A stretch of DNA of 64,000 bases from JAAYJR01 sp964545315 (GTDB taxonomy: Bacteria; Bacteroidota; Bacteroidia; Bacteroidales; Prolixibacteraceae). Numbering within the stretch: position 1 is the first letter of the stretch; each line of letters begins with the position of its first letter. Below are positions 9,322-17,395 of the stretch, piece after piece. The notes under the pieces are model-generated. The model saw nothing but the letters and a program-made list of their open reading frames with translations, was not told the origin of the DNA and made no database searches. The stretch is from the NCBI GenBank assembly GCA_964545315.1, contig CAZJGI010000012.1, positions 5,702 to 69,701 of the forward strand. Reading direction: 5' to 3'. Position numbers and translations under genes: made by a program.

Positions 9322-10024
9322 CTCTTCCGGTTATCTTATTAACTTTATTCAGCGCCCATGCTAACTGTTGTTCCCTGGTTAAATAACTATTATCGAGTAT
9401 TAGTGCATCATCAGCTTTTCTTAGCGGGCTTACTGCTCTTCCCGAATCTATCTTATCCCTTTCCAGAACATTATTCAATATCTCTTCATAATCCGGATCA
9501 GAGCCTTTTTCCTTCAGTTCGAGATAGCGCCTTTCCGCCCGAATTTCAGGGGATGCTGTCATGAAAATTTTCAACTCCGCATCCGGGAAAACAACTGTTC
9601 CAATATCTCTTCCATCCATAACGATCCCTTTATTCTTCCCGTTTTCACGCTGCTGCTTTACCATTTCATGCCGAACTTCCGCGATAGTACTAACAGGACT
9701 GACATTTTGAGAAACCTGGAGAAGCCGGATTTCATCTTCAACATTTTCACCGTTTAAAAAAGTAATATTCTTTTCCTTTTCTCCATCCCATTTAAAACTG
9801 ATCTTCATTTCAGGTAATCCTGCAATAATCTTTTTTTTATCAGGTTCTCCACCGTTTATCCATCCTTTACGCAAGGAATATAATGTTACAGCTCTGTACA
9901 TTGCTCCACTGTCAATGTAAATATAACCCAACTTTTTGGCCAGGGATTTAGCCAGGGTACTTTTACCGCATGAGGAGTGTCCGTCTATAGCAATTACAAT
10001 TTTTTTTTGCTTCATTTTATTCAA
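9305..10024 (-). CDS. cmk: Cytidylate kinase
   Basis: Phosphorylates CMP and dCMP to the diphosphates with ATP. The 239-residue protein has the P-loop GHSSCGKS at residues 15-22 and the family hallmark DSGAMYRAV near residue 38. It also has DGRDIGTVVFPDA around residue 137, which contacts the nucleotide, and ERRYLELKEKG in the LID region. The start could be the Met at residue 4 (position 10015), which is closer to the usual family start. Its 3' end overlaps ispH. Pairing of cmk with ispH is common in Bacteroidota. Confidence 0.96.
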   Translation of the reverse strand: MNKMKQKKIVIAIDGHSSCGKSTLAKSLAKKLGYIYIDSGAMYRAVTLYSLRKGWINGGEPDKKKIIAGLPEMKISFKWDGEKEKNITFLNGENVEDEIRLLQVSQNVSPVSTIAEVRHEMVKQQRENGKNKGIVMDGRDIGTVVFPDAELKIFMTASPEIRAERRYLELKEKGSDPDYEEILNNVLERDKIDSGRAVSPLRKADDALILDNSYLTREQQLAWALNKVNKITGRDESRY

Positions 10025-10072
10025 GGATAAGACAAAGATACAGGATTTTTTATCGCACCCCCAATGGTCATA

Positions 10073-11119
10073 TTAATATATATCATTTAAAATCACCGCA
10101 AATGAAAAAAGGTTAGAAGAGCCTGCAAGATGAAAACGTGAAGTTGCAAAATCAAATCTGAATCTGTTAAGTCTTAATCCAAAGCCCATAGAAAAGCCCA
10201 CAGTTGAAAGCTTGTCTTCAAATTTCAGCTCCTGTCTTCTCTGGTAATTATAACCTGCACGCAAAATAAAATTTTCGGTGGGAAGTATTTCAACTCCTAT
10301 TACGGCATGGCGCATGATCTGCTTAGCAAAATTTTCATCACGCTCATTAATACCATCAGGCGTAAATTCACTCTCTTTTTCTCTTCCAGCAAGCTTCCAG
10401 TGATTCAGGTGCTGCATAGTCAGGTAAAGTATAACCGGGGCATGTTTCAATCGGGTACTTATGCCTGCCTGTAAATCAAAAGGAATAGATTCACGGTTTC
10501 CATCCTGGTAGTAAGTTGTTAATTGACCTCCGATATTTCGTGCCGTCAGGCCAAATCTGGTCAGGCTGTCGCGAAAGGTATAACACATCCCCAGATCAGC
10601 AGCTATTCCAAACGACCGGTAACTCTCAAATACAGATAATACAGGTTTAACATTTGCTCCGTAACCAATACGTTTGTACTCATTACTGTAAATTATATTC
10701 AATGCATATTCAGCTGCAGTAAACGTTAAACCGGTAAGTTCTCCCGTACCTGTAGCTTCTTTAAACTGCCCATAATTAATATAATGCATCCCTGCTGCAA
10801 AATTTCCTATCCCATCATATGACCTCGCAAAGGAGGCATAACCATAATTAATATCTGTAAAATAGTTTATGTAGTTAACCAGAAGAGTGTTATGCATCCC
10901 TTTATGCAATAAAGACGGGTTATGGAAAGGAAGGTTCAGGTCTGTGGAATCAAGCAATGCCACCTGGTTCCCTCCCAGTGCAGCAATTCTTGCTGAGTTG
11001 GTTAACTCCAGGAACTGATAAGCAGACTCTCCTCCAATTTGTGACCATCCGCTGTAAACGGACAGAAAAAGAAGAATTAAGAGGTAAATTTTCCGGTTCA
11101 TTCGCTTAACTATATCCAC
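10073..11119 (-). CDS. porQ: Type IX secretion system protein PorQ
   Basis: Outer-membrane beta-barrel protein of the type IX secretion system (T9SS), implicated in the attachment complex that links secreted proteins to the surface. The 348-residue protein has a signal peptide (residues 1-26, ending GWSQ). It then carries the PorQ hallmark GGESAYQFLELTNSARIAAL with GGNQVALLD, followed by repeated amphipathic strands and a C-terminal strand ending in aromatic and hydrophobic residues. It is upstream of cmk on the same strand (48-bp gap). Its presence implies that the cell exports proteins with T9SS C-terminal domains, though no other T9SS gene and no such cargo was recognised in the window. 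Confidence 0.88.
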   Translation of the reverse strand: MDIVKRMNRKIYLLILLFLSVYSGWSQIGGESAYQFLELTNSARIAALGGNQVALLDSTDLNLPFHNPSLLHKGMHNTLLVNYINYFTDINYGYASFARSYDGIGNFAAGMHYINYGQFKEATGTGELTGLTFTAAEYALNIIYSNEYKRIGYGANVKPVLSVFESYRSFGIAADLGMCYTFRDSLTRFGLTARNIGGQLTTYYQDGNRESIPFDLQAGISTRLKHAPVILYLTMQHLNHWKLAGREKESEFTPDGINERDENFAKQIMRHAVIGVEILPTENFILRAGYNYQRRQELKFEDKLSTVGFSMGFGLRLNRFRFDFATSRFHLAGSSNLFSFAVILNDIY

Positions 11120-11178
11120 TAAAACGCTAAAGATATTGAAATATTACCCGGCACAAGGCAGATGAACGCCATGTTTTT

Positions 11179-11697
11179 TTAACATTTTTTCAATTCACTG
11201 AAAATCTCAAACACTACAGGGCAAATTTCACAATTTTTATGAGAAAGCTCTAAAATTTGAATAAATCGTTTTCTGTCAGTATGCGGGTAATCTCTGCAGG
11301 CCTTAGGACGGCTTTCATAAACAAGACAAATATTATCGTCTGCCAGAAAAGGGCATGGATGTTCATTAAAAACAAAATCTCTGTCTTCATCAGTAGTAAC
11401 ATATTTTTTTATAAACTCAGCATGTTTCATTTTCAAATGTAATGCCAGCCTTCTGATGTCAGTATTCGTAAGACGGGGACCAATTGTTTTACAGCAATTG
11501 GCGCAATCAAGGCATGAAAACTGTGCAAAAGCCTCATTATGTAACTTGTGTAACAAATCATCAAGAAATTTAGGACTTTTCCTTTTGATCTTTTTTATGA
11601 CCTGGGATATTTCCTGCCGTCGATTATCTGTTAACTCACGGAGTCTGAGAGGGGTCATATATTTAATACTCTCCATTTCATAAAGTTTGAGCCTCAA
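11179..11697 (-). CDS. YkgJ-family cysteine-cluster protein
   Basis: A 172-residue cytoplasmic protein of the YkgJ/UPF0153 (CxxCxxCC) family, thought to bind zinc or an iron-sulfur cluster. The first cluster is CLDCANCC at residues 62-69. The second is CPFLADDNICLVYESRPKAC around residues 115-135, and two further cysteines lie near the C-terminus. The precise function of the family is unknown. The listed start overlaps the end of the upstream transporter gene by 20 bp. An internal Met (position 11676) would start just past that stop and is an equally plausible start. The arrangement suggests co-transcription with the EamA transporter. Confidence 0.8.
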   Translation of the reverse strand: MRLKLYEMESIKYMTPLRLRELTDNRRQEISQVIKKIKRKSPKFLDDLLHKLHNEAFAQFSCLDCANCCKTIGPRLTNTDIRRLALHLKMKHAEFIKKYVTTDEDRDFVFNEHPCPFLADDNICLVYESRPKACRDYPHTDRKRFIQILELSHKNCEICPVVFEIFSELKKC

Positions 11698-12598
11698 TGA
11701 CGTTTTCCTTAATTGATTTTCGTACGCCAGTTTGTGCCAGGAATAATCCTGAAATCACGACAATAATACCCAGTATTTTTTGTATTCCAATACCTTCATT
11801 TAAAATAATAAATGACAACACTGCCACAAAAACCGGGATAAGGTTTACAAATGTATTGGAACGGTTTACCCCAATCCTTCTTATACTTTGGGTAAAGAAC
11901 ACAAATGCCACGGTAGATGCAAAAACAGCTAATAATATTATTGCCCTGAATGCACTGGGATGGAAGGGGGTCATAATAAAATCATCGAGATCGACAGCTA
12001 TCCAAATGGGTAAAAAGAGAATTATCCCGATTACATTCTGATAGGCAATGATAGTCATAGTATTGTATCTTGATACCACCTTACGAAGCACAATTGAATA
12101 AGCGATTGCTCCAAAGACTGCAATAAATTCAAGTCCTACACCAAGAGGTGAGGCATCGAATCTGAATGAGCTGTCAAGTACTACCAATGCAACTCCCAGG
12201 AATGAAAAAAAGAATCCGAGAGCATTCTTCACCGTAACTTTTTCCCTGAAAAAATACCATGCTGCAATGGGAGATATAAGTGGAATTGTTGCCACAATAA
12301 CAGAAGCAGTGGTTGGGGATACATATAACAACCCGTAACTTTCTCCCAGAAAATAGATAAAAGGTTCAAAAAAGGCCATTAAACAGAAGAGGGAAAAATC
12401 TTTCCCGGTTGGTTTTTGCAATCTCTTCAGCAATATCGCGATAACCAAAATTATAGAAGCTGAGATTATAAGCCTGAAAAGAACCACTGTGATAGGTTTA
12501 TAAGCCAGGTAAGCGATCTTAAACCAAACAAAGGAAAAGCTCCAGAAGAATGCAGCTCCGAGGGCAGACCCATAAGCAAGAAAATCCTTATTTCTCAT
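11678..12598 (-). CDS. EamA/DMT-superfamily transporter
   Basis: A 306-residue inner-membrane protein with about ten hydrophobic helices arranged as two EamA repeats. The first begins FLAYGSALGAAFFWSFSFVW and the second near residue 155 (FIAVFGAIAYSIVLRKV). Drug/metabolite transporters of this kind typically export amino acids or metabolites, but the substrate cannot be read from the sequence. It is followed, with overlap, by the YkgJ-family gene and lies 130 bp from the end of the abl operon upstream. Confidence 0.85.
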   Translation of the reverse strand: MRNKDFLAYGSALGAAFFWSFSFVWFKIAYLAYKPITVVLFRLIISASIILVIAILLKRLQKPTGKDFSLFCLMAFFEPFIYFLGESYGLLYVSPTTASVIVATIPLISPIAAWYFFREKVTVKNALGFFFSFLGVALVVLDSSFRFDASPLGVGLEFIAVFGAIAYSIVLRKVVSRYNTMTIIAYQNVIGIILFLPIWIAVDLDDFIMTPFHPSAFRAIILLAVFASTVAFVFFTQSIRRIGVNRSNTFVNLIPVFVAVLSFIILNEGIGIQKILGIIVVISGLFLAQTGVRKSIKENVIEAQTL

Positions 12599-12609
12599 TA
12601 TTAAAATAA

Positions 12610-12663
12610 AAGCCTGTAAAAATAGTTTTTTATATCATATTTCAGATATTATTTTTCAGGCTT
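12610..12663 (-). terminator. Possible terminator of the abl operon
   Basis: Two arms of 14-15 bases (12610-12624 and 12650-12663) pair completely apart from a single bulged base, around a 25-base loop. A T-rich tract follows on the minus strand. It lies about 65 bp after the small Cys-rich gene that ends the abl operon. The large loop and weak U-tract keep confidence low. Confidence 0.3.
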
Positions 12664-12728
12664 GAGGAACAAGTTTTTTTCACCTGTGTGGTAAGTTTTA
12701 CTAAGAACCAGTGTATTGACATTTTCCT

Positions 12729-12926
12729 CTAACCATATGGAGTCATTTCGTCAGGTACATTCTCTCCCCTTTCGTACATTAAAAACCGTTTGCAGTTATT
12801 CCATCCTTTAGGGCCCCGGTTGCAAAAAACATTTCGGATAAGGAAAATGGGCCTTCTAATATTGTTATTTTTATTATTATAGACAGTACAATCGCTTGCG
12901 TATTTACACAGTTTTCCTAAATGCAT
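12729..12926 (-). CDS. Small cysteine-rich protein, third gene of the abl operon
   Basis: A 65-residue protein starting one base after the ablB stop, which argues strongly for translational coupling and a genuine gene. It has four cysteines: CKYASDC near the N-terminus (residues 7 and 13), then C35 and C46 within VFCNRGPKGWNNCKRF. It ends with VPDEMTPYG. The spacing C-x5-C, then C-x10-C with a trailing RF/RY and a VP-x-x-x-x-P tail, resembles a small Cys-rich module that I recall seeing at the ends of various bacterial regulators; a metal- or cluster-binding role is inference. No function is known to me. The strict coupling to ablB suggests a role linked to beta-lysine metabolism or its control. 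Confidence 0.6.
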   Translation of the reverse strand: MHLGKLCKYASDCTVYNNKNNNIRRPIFLIRNVFCNRGPKGWNNCKRFLMYERGENVPDEMTPYG

Positions 12927-12927
12927 A

Positions 12928-13773
12928 TTAAATTTTTTTATAAAAAATATTCATACTTTCAATGTTTCCCGATATGTTCGTATTATTGGCCAGAGTGCCG
13001 GTGTATTTATAGCCTGCATTTAAAAAAGTTTTATTTATTCCCGGTTCTTTAAGCCTGGCAATAGTGAAAAGTGTTTTAATTCCGGTTTTTTTCATATCTG
13101 CCTCCATCATTGACAATAACTGCGAGGCAAACTTTCTGCCCCTGTATTTTGGGAGAACTGCAAAATCAGTCATTTCGGCATTCTTTTCTTCCATATCAAT
13201 CTCGGCTGTTGACACTGCTACCAGATTATTACCATCTTTTATACCAAAATACCGCACCCCTTTTTCGCGAATAGTCTCTAAAATATAATCAACTTCATGG
13301 ACAGGAAAGGGATAGGTAGCAAAAACCTGTTTGAATATTTCTGTGATAGCAAAGGCATCTTCATGATCAAGATTAACTAAATCAAATTCATGATCAGTCT
13401 GGTCAATCCTTGTATCTAATAAATTGTTCATACCATCCTTAAACAATCCTGTGAAGCTCTTTAATTCTTTCTTATCCACAACAGCCCTGTCCTTTTCAAA
13501 AAATTTTGAAGCCAGGATACAATCAGCTTGTCCCTTAAAAAACCCGGGTATACATGCCTCTGATCTGTAACCATGTAAAACAAACAAAGGATAGTGTTCT
13601 GCCCTTACTTTACCAAAGATTTTGGTATATCCCATCTCCACTGCCATCTGGTCCAGTCTGTTGATGAGCCCGCGCAGGTCATTGTTCCCGGTTTTAAGAA
13701 GGTATATACGATTATTCAATTGTCCATGCTGAATTAATGAATCACCAACTTTCTCAATTATATCACTCATCAT
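12928..13773 (-). CDS. ablB: Beta-lysine N6-acetyltransferase AblB
   Basis: Acetylates beta-lysine to N6-acetyl-beta-lysine, a compatible solute first known from methanogens and also found in some bacteria. The protein (about 281 residues from this start) has the early HG..NDRIYLLK-type region and a C-terminal GNAT acetyltransferase domain. Its acetyl-CoA loop is around VLPKYRGRKFASQLLSMME, followed by GINKTFLNAGYKYTGTL. An upstream Met at 13797 would lengthen it by eight residues but increase overlap with ablA from 11 to 35 bp; I prefer the inner start. It is directly downstream of, and overlapping, ablA, the classical ablA-ablB arrangement. Confidence 0.9.
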   Translation of the reverse strand: MMSDIIEKVGDSLIQHGQLNNRIYLLKTGNNDLRGLINRLDQMAVEMGYTKIFGKVRAEHYPLFVLHGYRSEACIPGFFKGQADCILASKFFEKDRAVVDKKELKSFTGLFKDGMNNLLDTRIDQTDHEFDLVNLDHEDAFAITEIFKQVFATYPFPVHEVDYILETIREKGVRYFGIKDGNNLVAVSTAEIDMEEKNAEMTDFAVLPKYRGRKFASQLLSMMEADMKKTGIKTLFTIARLKEPGINKTFLNAGYKYTGTLANNTNISGNIESMNIFYKKI

Positions 13774-15079
13774 TTTCTCTTCTTTCGTGTCTTTCATTAT
13801 TATTTGGAATCAAAGAAATGGTTTTATCTGAATCTGACAATAACTTTTCAATACCGATTGACTTTAATTCATCAGGCTCCTCCAGTTTCAAATCAAGATT
13901 ACAATTTTCACAATCCCTGTCGCAAAATTTTGACTCATAGCTTTCAGGTTCAGTATAAGTTGTAATTATACCTTCATAGTTACGTAATATAACCTTATTT
14001 GTCGACCAGGAAATTATATAATTAGGCATCAAAGGAATTTTTCCTCCACCTCCCGGTGCATCCACAACGTAAGTAGGAACGGCAAATCCGGAGGTATGTC
14101 CTATGAGGCTTTCCATTATCTCTATTCCTTTTCCGATAGGTGTTCTGAAATGAGACAGGCCTTCTGACAGGTCACACTGATATAAATAATATGGACGAAC
14201 ACGATTTTTTACCAGTTTATGCACAAGGTTTTTCATTATCCGCGGGCAGTCATTTACATCGGCGAGAAGCACAGACTGATTTCCCAGCGGGAATCCTGCA
14301 TCTGCCAGTTTAGCCAGTGCTTCCCTGGAGGAAGCGGTAATTTCACGCGGATGGTTAAAATGGGTGTTTATCCATAAGGGCTGATATTTTTTTAAAACTC
14401 CAATTAGTCCGTCTGTTATACGATACGGCAGAACTACCGGCATCCTGGTGCCGATCCTGATCACTTCAATATGGGATATTGCCCTTATCTCAGACAATAT
14501 CCAATCCAGATAACTGTCAGATAACATGAAGGGATCGCCTCCTGAAAGCAATACGTCACGGATCCCGGGAGTATTTTTGATATAATTTATTCCTTTTTTA
14601 AGCTGTTCCTTATCAGGGATCGAATCCACATCCCCAACTTTTCTTTTCCGGGTACAATGCCTGCAGTACATGGAGCATATATTACTTACATGAAACAGTA
14701 CCCTGTCAGGGTATCTGTGTGTTATCCCCTCCACCGGACTGTCTATATCCTCTGAAAGAGGATCCTTCATATCAGTCTTTAAAACAACTAATTCATTGAC
14801 ATTTGCAAACGACTGTTTAAAAACCGGGTCATTTTGGTAATTAGCAGTATCAATCAGCGACAAGTAATAAGGAGTTATTGATAAAGGAAATCTTTGTAAT
14901 GTCTTTTCAAGATCAGCCTTCTCTTCAGGGGGAATCGTTATACCTGTGAGAAGCTCAAATGTCTCAATCGTTTTTATTGAATTCTTTAATTGCCATTTCC
15001 AATCTTTCCAATTCGATAAATTATTTTCAGGCCCTATCCTCCTGGCAATTTCTTTCTGAATGTCATTAAATATTTCCAT
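13763..15079 (-). CDS. ablA: Lysine 2,3-aminomutase AblA
   Basis: Radical-SAM, PLP-dependent enzyme that converts L-lysine to L-beta-lysine, the first step of N-acetyl-beta-lysine synthesis. The 438-residue protein shows the radical SAM cysteines C135, C139 and C142 in ICSMYCRHCTRKR. The DVLLSGGDPF motif is near residue 175, and the PLP-binding lysine K347 sits in DAPGGGGKIPL. A cysteine-rich C-terminal motif (CDRDCENCN, near residue 387) is typical of the zinc-binding end of the family. It could also feed lysine fermentation, but adjacency to ablB, with overlapping ends, and absence of fermentation genes favour osmolyte synthesis. A candidate -7 element lies 20 bp upstream. Confidence 0.95.
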   Translation of the reverse strand: MEIFNDIQKEIARRIGPENNLSNWKDWKWQLKNSIKTIETFELLTGITIPPEEKADLEKTLQRFPLSITPYYLSLIDTANYQNDPVFKQSFANVNELVVLKTDMKDPLSEDIDSPVEGITHRYPDRVLFHVSNICSMYCRHCTRKRKVGDVDSIPDKEQLKKGINYIKNTPGIRDVLLSGGDPFMLSDSYLDWILSEIRAISHIEVIRIGTRMPVVLPYRITDGLIGVLKKYQPLWINTHFNHPREITASSREALAKLADAGFPLGNQSVLLADVNDCPRIMKNLVHKLVKNRVRPYYLYQCDLSEGLSHFRTPIGKGIEIMESLIGHTSGFAVPTYVVDAPGGGGKIPLMPNYIISWSTNKVILRNYEGIITTYTEPESYESKFCDRDCENCNLDLKLEEPDELKSIGIEKLLSDSDKTISLIPNNNERHERRENDE

Positions 15080-15099
15080 AATATTAGTTTCTGTACGAA

Positions 15100-15107
15100 C
15101 AAAAATA
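15100..15107 (-). promoter_or_regulatory. Candidate -7 promoter element for the abl operon
   Basis: The minus strand reads TATTTTTG, matching TAnnTTTG, 21 bases upstream of the ablA start codon. The spacer (15080-15264) also contains short AT-rich inverted repeats around 15160-15200 that might bind a regulator or end the MarR transcript. No clear -33 element was found. Confidence 0.35.
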
Positions 15108-15264
15108 GTAAAAAATAATTACATGATTAGCCGTCCTGTCCTTTAAACGATCAATAAATAAAAGATAATTTATTTATAATCAATCGATTATTATTTTATG
15201 GTCTTCTGCTCAGAAACAGAGTTAACAGAGAATTAATTTAATTTAGTTTTTACAGAAAACATCA

Positions 15265-15774
15265 TTACTCCGGATCAATGTTTTCAGTGTGCATATCGTC
15301 GGATGACAGGGGAGGAAAGGCTTCGACATCATTAATATCCAATAGGTTAACCAGCAATTCAAGGCTTTCAAAAATTTGAATTATTGTTTTTTTATCAAGT
15401 ATATTTAGTTTCTGTGACAATTCATCCTGAAGAAGTGGAGGGATTTTCTCCAGCAGATAATCGCCTCTTGAAGTAAGAGAAATATTAACAACACGCTTAT
15501 CACCTGTTTTAGGAAGTCTTGCGACTAATCCTTTAATTTCCAGCCTGTTTATAATTCCGCTTACAGTACTTGAATTAAGGTTAAGGAACTTTTTTATTTT
15601 TGACTGTGTTGCCTGATAATTTTCAGAATTTTTTAAGTAATTAAGACATAGTACCTGTGGAATACTTACTCCATGTTCCTTTTGTATTTTTTTTGATTCA
15701 ATATTTATTGAACGGACTATTTTACGGATTTTTATTAAAATTTCAGTTGTGTCCATAAGATTGGGAAAAATCAA
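15265..15774 (-). CDS. MarR-family transcriptional regulator
   Basis: A 169-residue winged-helix regulator. The DNA-binding domain spans about residues 35-110. It has QATQSKIKKFLNLNSSTVSGIINRL as the recognition-helix region, broken here by a standard turn, then the wing with DKRVVNISLTSRGDYLLEK. Flanking helices form the dimer interface. Members of the family typically repress nearby or envelope and efflux genes and respond to small ligands; no ligand can be inferred. Its start overlaps the stop of the preceding outer-membrane protein gene by 4 bp (ATGA), so the two are translationally coupled. Confidence 0.9.
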   Translation of the reverse strand: MIFPNLMDTTEILIKIRKIVRSINIESKKIQKEHGVSIPQVLCLNYLKNSENYQATQSKIKKFLNLNSSTVSGIINRLEIKGLVARLPKTGDKRVVNISLTSRGDYLLEKIPPLLQDELSQKLNILDKKTIIQIFESLELLVNLLDINDVEAFPPLSSDDMHTENIDPE

Positions 15775-16268
15775 AACAGGTATTTAACAGTCAGGGCAAG
15801 GTCAAACACTGTAAAATCTAATCCCTCCCGGCCAAACACATCAAAAAAAGGTTTTATCTCAATGCCAGCTGAAACCGGTACCTTGTAAAAAACATACTCA
15901 AGGCCTGCTAAGCCATCAAGACCGGCCAGAACAGAAGACCTTGACTCATACCAGAGAACATTGTCACGATACTGCTCCTCATCCCAGCTTTCGAAGCCGA
16001 CATGTGCTCCAAATCCATAATAAAATTGCAGTTGATGGGAAAAAGGGAAAAGGTCATACTTAAAGAACTCTGCAAATCCGTGAAGATGTATACCTCTGTC
16101 ACGAAATGACACTAATGATTTAAATGCATTTACATCACTTGTATAATAACGGTATTCCAGGCCCGGTGAATGCCATGATGCCCTTATACCTGCAGCCTGG
16201 TTATATCCCTGCCCCAAAGCAACATTAAAGGATAACAATAACATCGATAATATTACTAAATATCTCAT
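15771..16268 (-). CDS. Small outer-membrane beta-barrel protein of unknown function
   Basis: A 165-residue protein with a signal peptide (residues 1-19, ending VALG). Alternating hydrophobic strands rich in Tyr and Phe follow, with a C-terminal strand ending in YLF, as expected for an eight-stranded outer-membrane barrel. I do not recognise a named family. Motifs such as GIRASWHSPGLEYRYY and FYYGFGAHVGFE resemble other uncharacterised Bacteroidota barrels. It is translationally coupled to the downstream MarR regulator (4-bp overlap), so the regulator may control its own operon in response to envelope conditions; that is inference. Confidence 0.6.
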   Translation of the reverse strand: MRYLVILSMLLLSFNVALGQGYNQAAGIRASWHSPGLEYRYYTSDVNAFKSLVSFRDRGIHLHGFAEFFKYDLFPFSHQLQFYYGFGAHVGFESWDEEQYRDNVLWYESRSSVLAGLDGLAGLEYVFYKVPVSAGIEIKPFFDVFGREGLDFTVFDLALTVKYLF

Positions 16269-16455
16269 AACAGTAAATTTTACCGGGTGAAAGTTACTTA
16301 TTTTTAACGAACTATCTTTTTATATTATTTCTCAGTTAAAAAAAAATCAAATCTTTTATTAACCATACATCACATCCTGTATTGAAATTTTAAATTTAAA
16401 ACTATCATGTAATGCAGAAGTGATATTTTTTTTATTCCATAAAAAAATAAAATAT

Positions 16456-16463
16456 TATATTTG
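16456..16463 (+). promoter_or_regulatory. Candidate -7 promoter element for tRNA-His
   Basis: TATATTTG matches the Bacteroidota -7 consensus exactly. It lies 16 bp before the tRNA 5' end, giving a short leader of about 10 nt, as expected for a tRNA promoter. The -33 region is T-rich without a clear TTG. Confidence 0.55.
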
Positions 16464-16479
16464 CACCCGCAAATAAAAT

Positions 16480-16554
16480 GGTGGATGTAGTTCAGTTGGT
16501 TAGAACGCTGGATTGTGGTTCCAGAAGTCGTGGGTTCAAGTCCCATCTTCCACC
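16480..16554 (+). tRNA. tRNA-His (anticodon GTG)
   Basis: Folds into a full cloverleaf. The D stem is GTTC/GAAC, the anticodon stem CTGGA/TCCAG holds the loop TTGTGGT with GTG at 16515-16517, and the T stem is GTGGG/CCCAT with loop TTCAAGT. The extra G at position -1 (16480) faces C73 (16554), the identity element of histidine tRNAs. One T-T mismatch is present at the sixth acceptor pair. The 3' CCA is not encoded. A rho-independent terminator follows directly. Confidence 0.95.
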
Positions 16555-16563
16555 CTGAATTTT

Positions 16564-16587
16564 AAGGACTCGCATGAGTCCTTTTTT
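16564..16587 (+). terminator. Rho-independent terminator after tRNA-His
   Basis: Perfect 8-bp stem AAGGACTC / GAGTCCTT with a four-base loop, followed by a run of six T. It ends within the last codon of the convergent crtW gene. Confidence 0.8.
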
Positions 16588-17257
16588 ATTTCTTCATTTG
16601 GTACAATCTCCACCATGGCGTTGTGGGAGATTCATGATGCTCCCAATGATAGCCAAAAAAATAACATGAAAGCATGGCCAAAAAATGATTTTTCCTCAAT
16701 GTTCTTGCAAAGTGGGGTTTCATATCCTCCGTGTATGGTCGTCTATGGGGAATCCAGGTACCGAAAAAGAATAATTGAAAAGTAGAAATTATCGCAGGCA
16801 ATACCCAGAAAAAGATTAACTGTAACTCATTAAACCAAATTAATAAAATATTGAACGTAATTGCCATGAACAAAATTTGCCACCATGTAGTATAATTAAT
16901 CATGAAATGATACCACCAGATAAAAAAGTTGTTACTTTTTGTCGAAAAATCCGGATCTTTTTCAGATGCAGGATAAAGATGATGACTGTAATGCTTTTTC
17001 GAAAGTACCCGAAATGATAAAAAAGCAAAAAGTGTAGTTGCTATATGACCTATTATATTATTTAATTTACGGTTTTTTGCTACAGAACCATGCATAGCAT
17101 CATGCCCGGTAATGAATAAGCCTCTATACAAAAAAGCCTGAATTAGAATATGCAAATAGAACAATATTGACGAAAAATTTACTTCTGCAAATAACAGGCT
17201 GTATACTAAATGGCAAAACCAAAAAATTATTATTAATAATGCGATAAATACACCCAT
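16586..17257 (-). CDS. crtW: Beta-carotene ketolase CrtW-like membrane desaturase
   Basis: Adds keto groups at C4/C4' of beta-ionone rings (beta-carotene to echinenone and canthaxanthin, or zeaxanthin to astaxanthin). It is an integral-membrane diiron enzyme. The 223-residue protein has the histidine clusters expected for the family: H52 and H56 in TGHDAMHGS, H89/H92/H93 in HYSHH, H171 in GTWIPHR, and H204/H207/H208 in YHWEHHESP. The overall order and the ITGHDAMHG and FGTWIPHR sequences point to CrtW rather than a fatty-acid desaturase. No other carotenoid gene is nearby, so its substrate must come from elsewhere. It converges on tRNA-His, with its stop inside the tRNA terminator. Confidence 0.85.
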   Translation of the reverse strand: MGVFIALLIIIFWFCHLVYSLLFAEVNFSSILFYLHILIQAFLYRGLFITGHDAMHGSVAKNRKLNNIIGHIATTLFAFLSFRVLSKKHYSHHLYPASEKDPDFSTKSNNFFIWWYHFMINYTTWWQILFMAITFNILLIWFNELQLIFFWVLPAIISTFQLFFFGTWIPHRRPYTEDMKPHFARTLRKNHFLAMLSCYFFGYHWEHHESPTTPWWRLYQMKK

Positions 17258-17395
17258 AATATCTTTAAAACTTATATCAAAAACTAAATTTATTTATAAA
17301 TAATGAGGTTGGTCTTTAACATACGCCGTGCACCTGTCAGGGAATATTTTTCCCCGGTACTTTCTGGCCTCATTTACCTCTTTTAATATATTTAT

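Noticed and set aside
12729..12926. Considered discarding the 65-residue frame as a shadow
   Set aside because: Kept as a gene instead: it starts one base after ablB and has patterned cysteines.
17294..17395. In-frame continuation of about 33 codons after the LytTR regulator stop codon
   Set aside because: It looks somewhat protein-like (ARKYRGKIFPDRCTAYVKD), but the regulator already has a normal C-terminus and this stretch has no start codon in its own frame. A 27-codon frame with a decent ribosome-binding site also exists in another register, so neither can be chosen.
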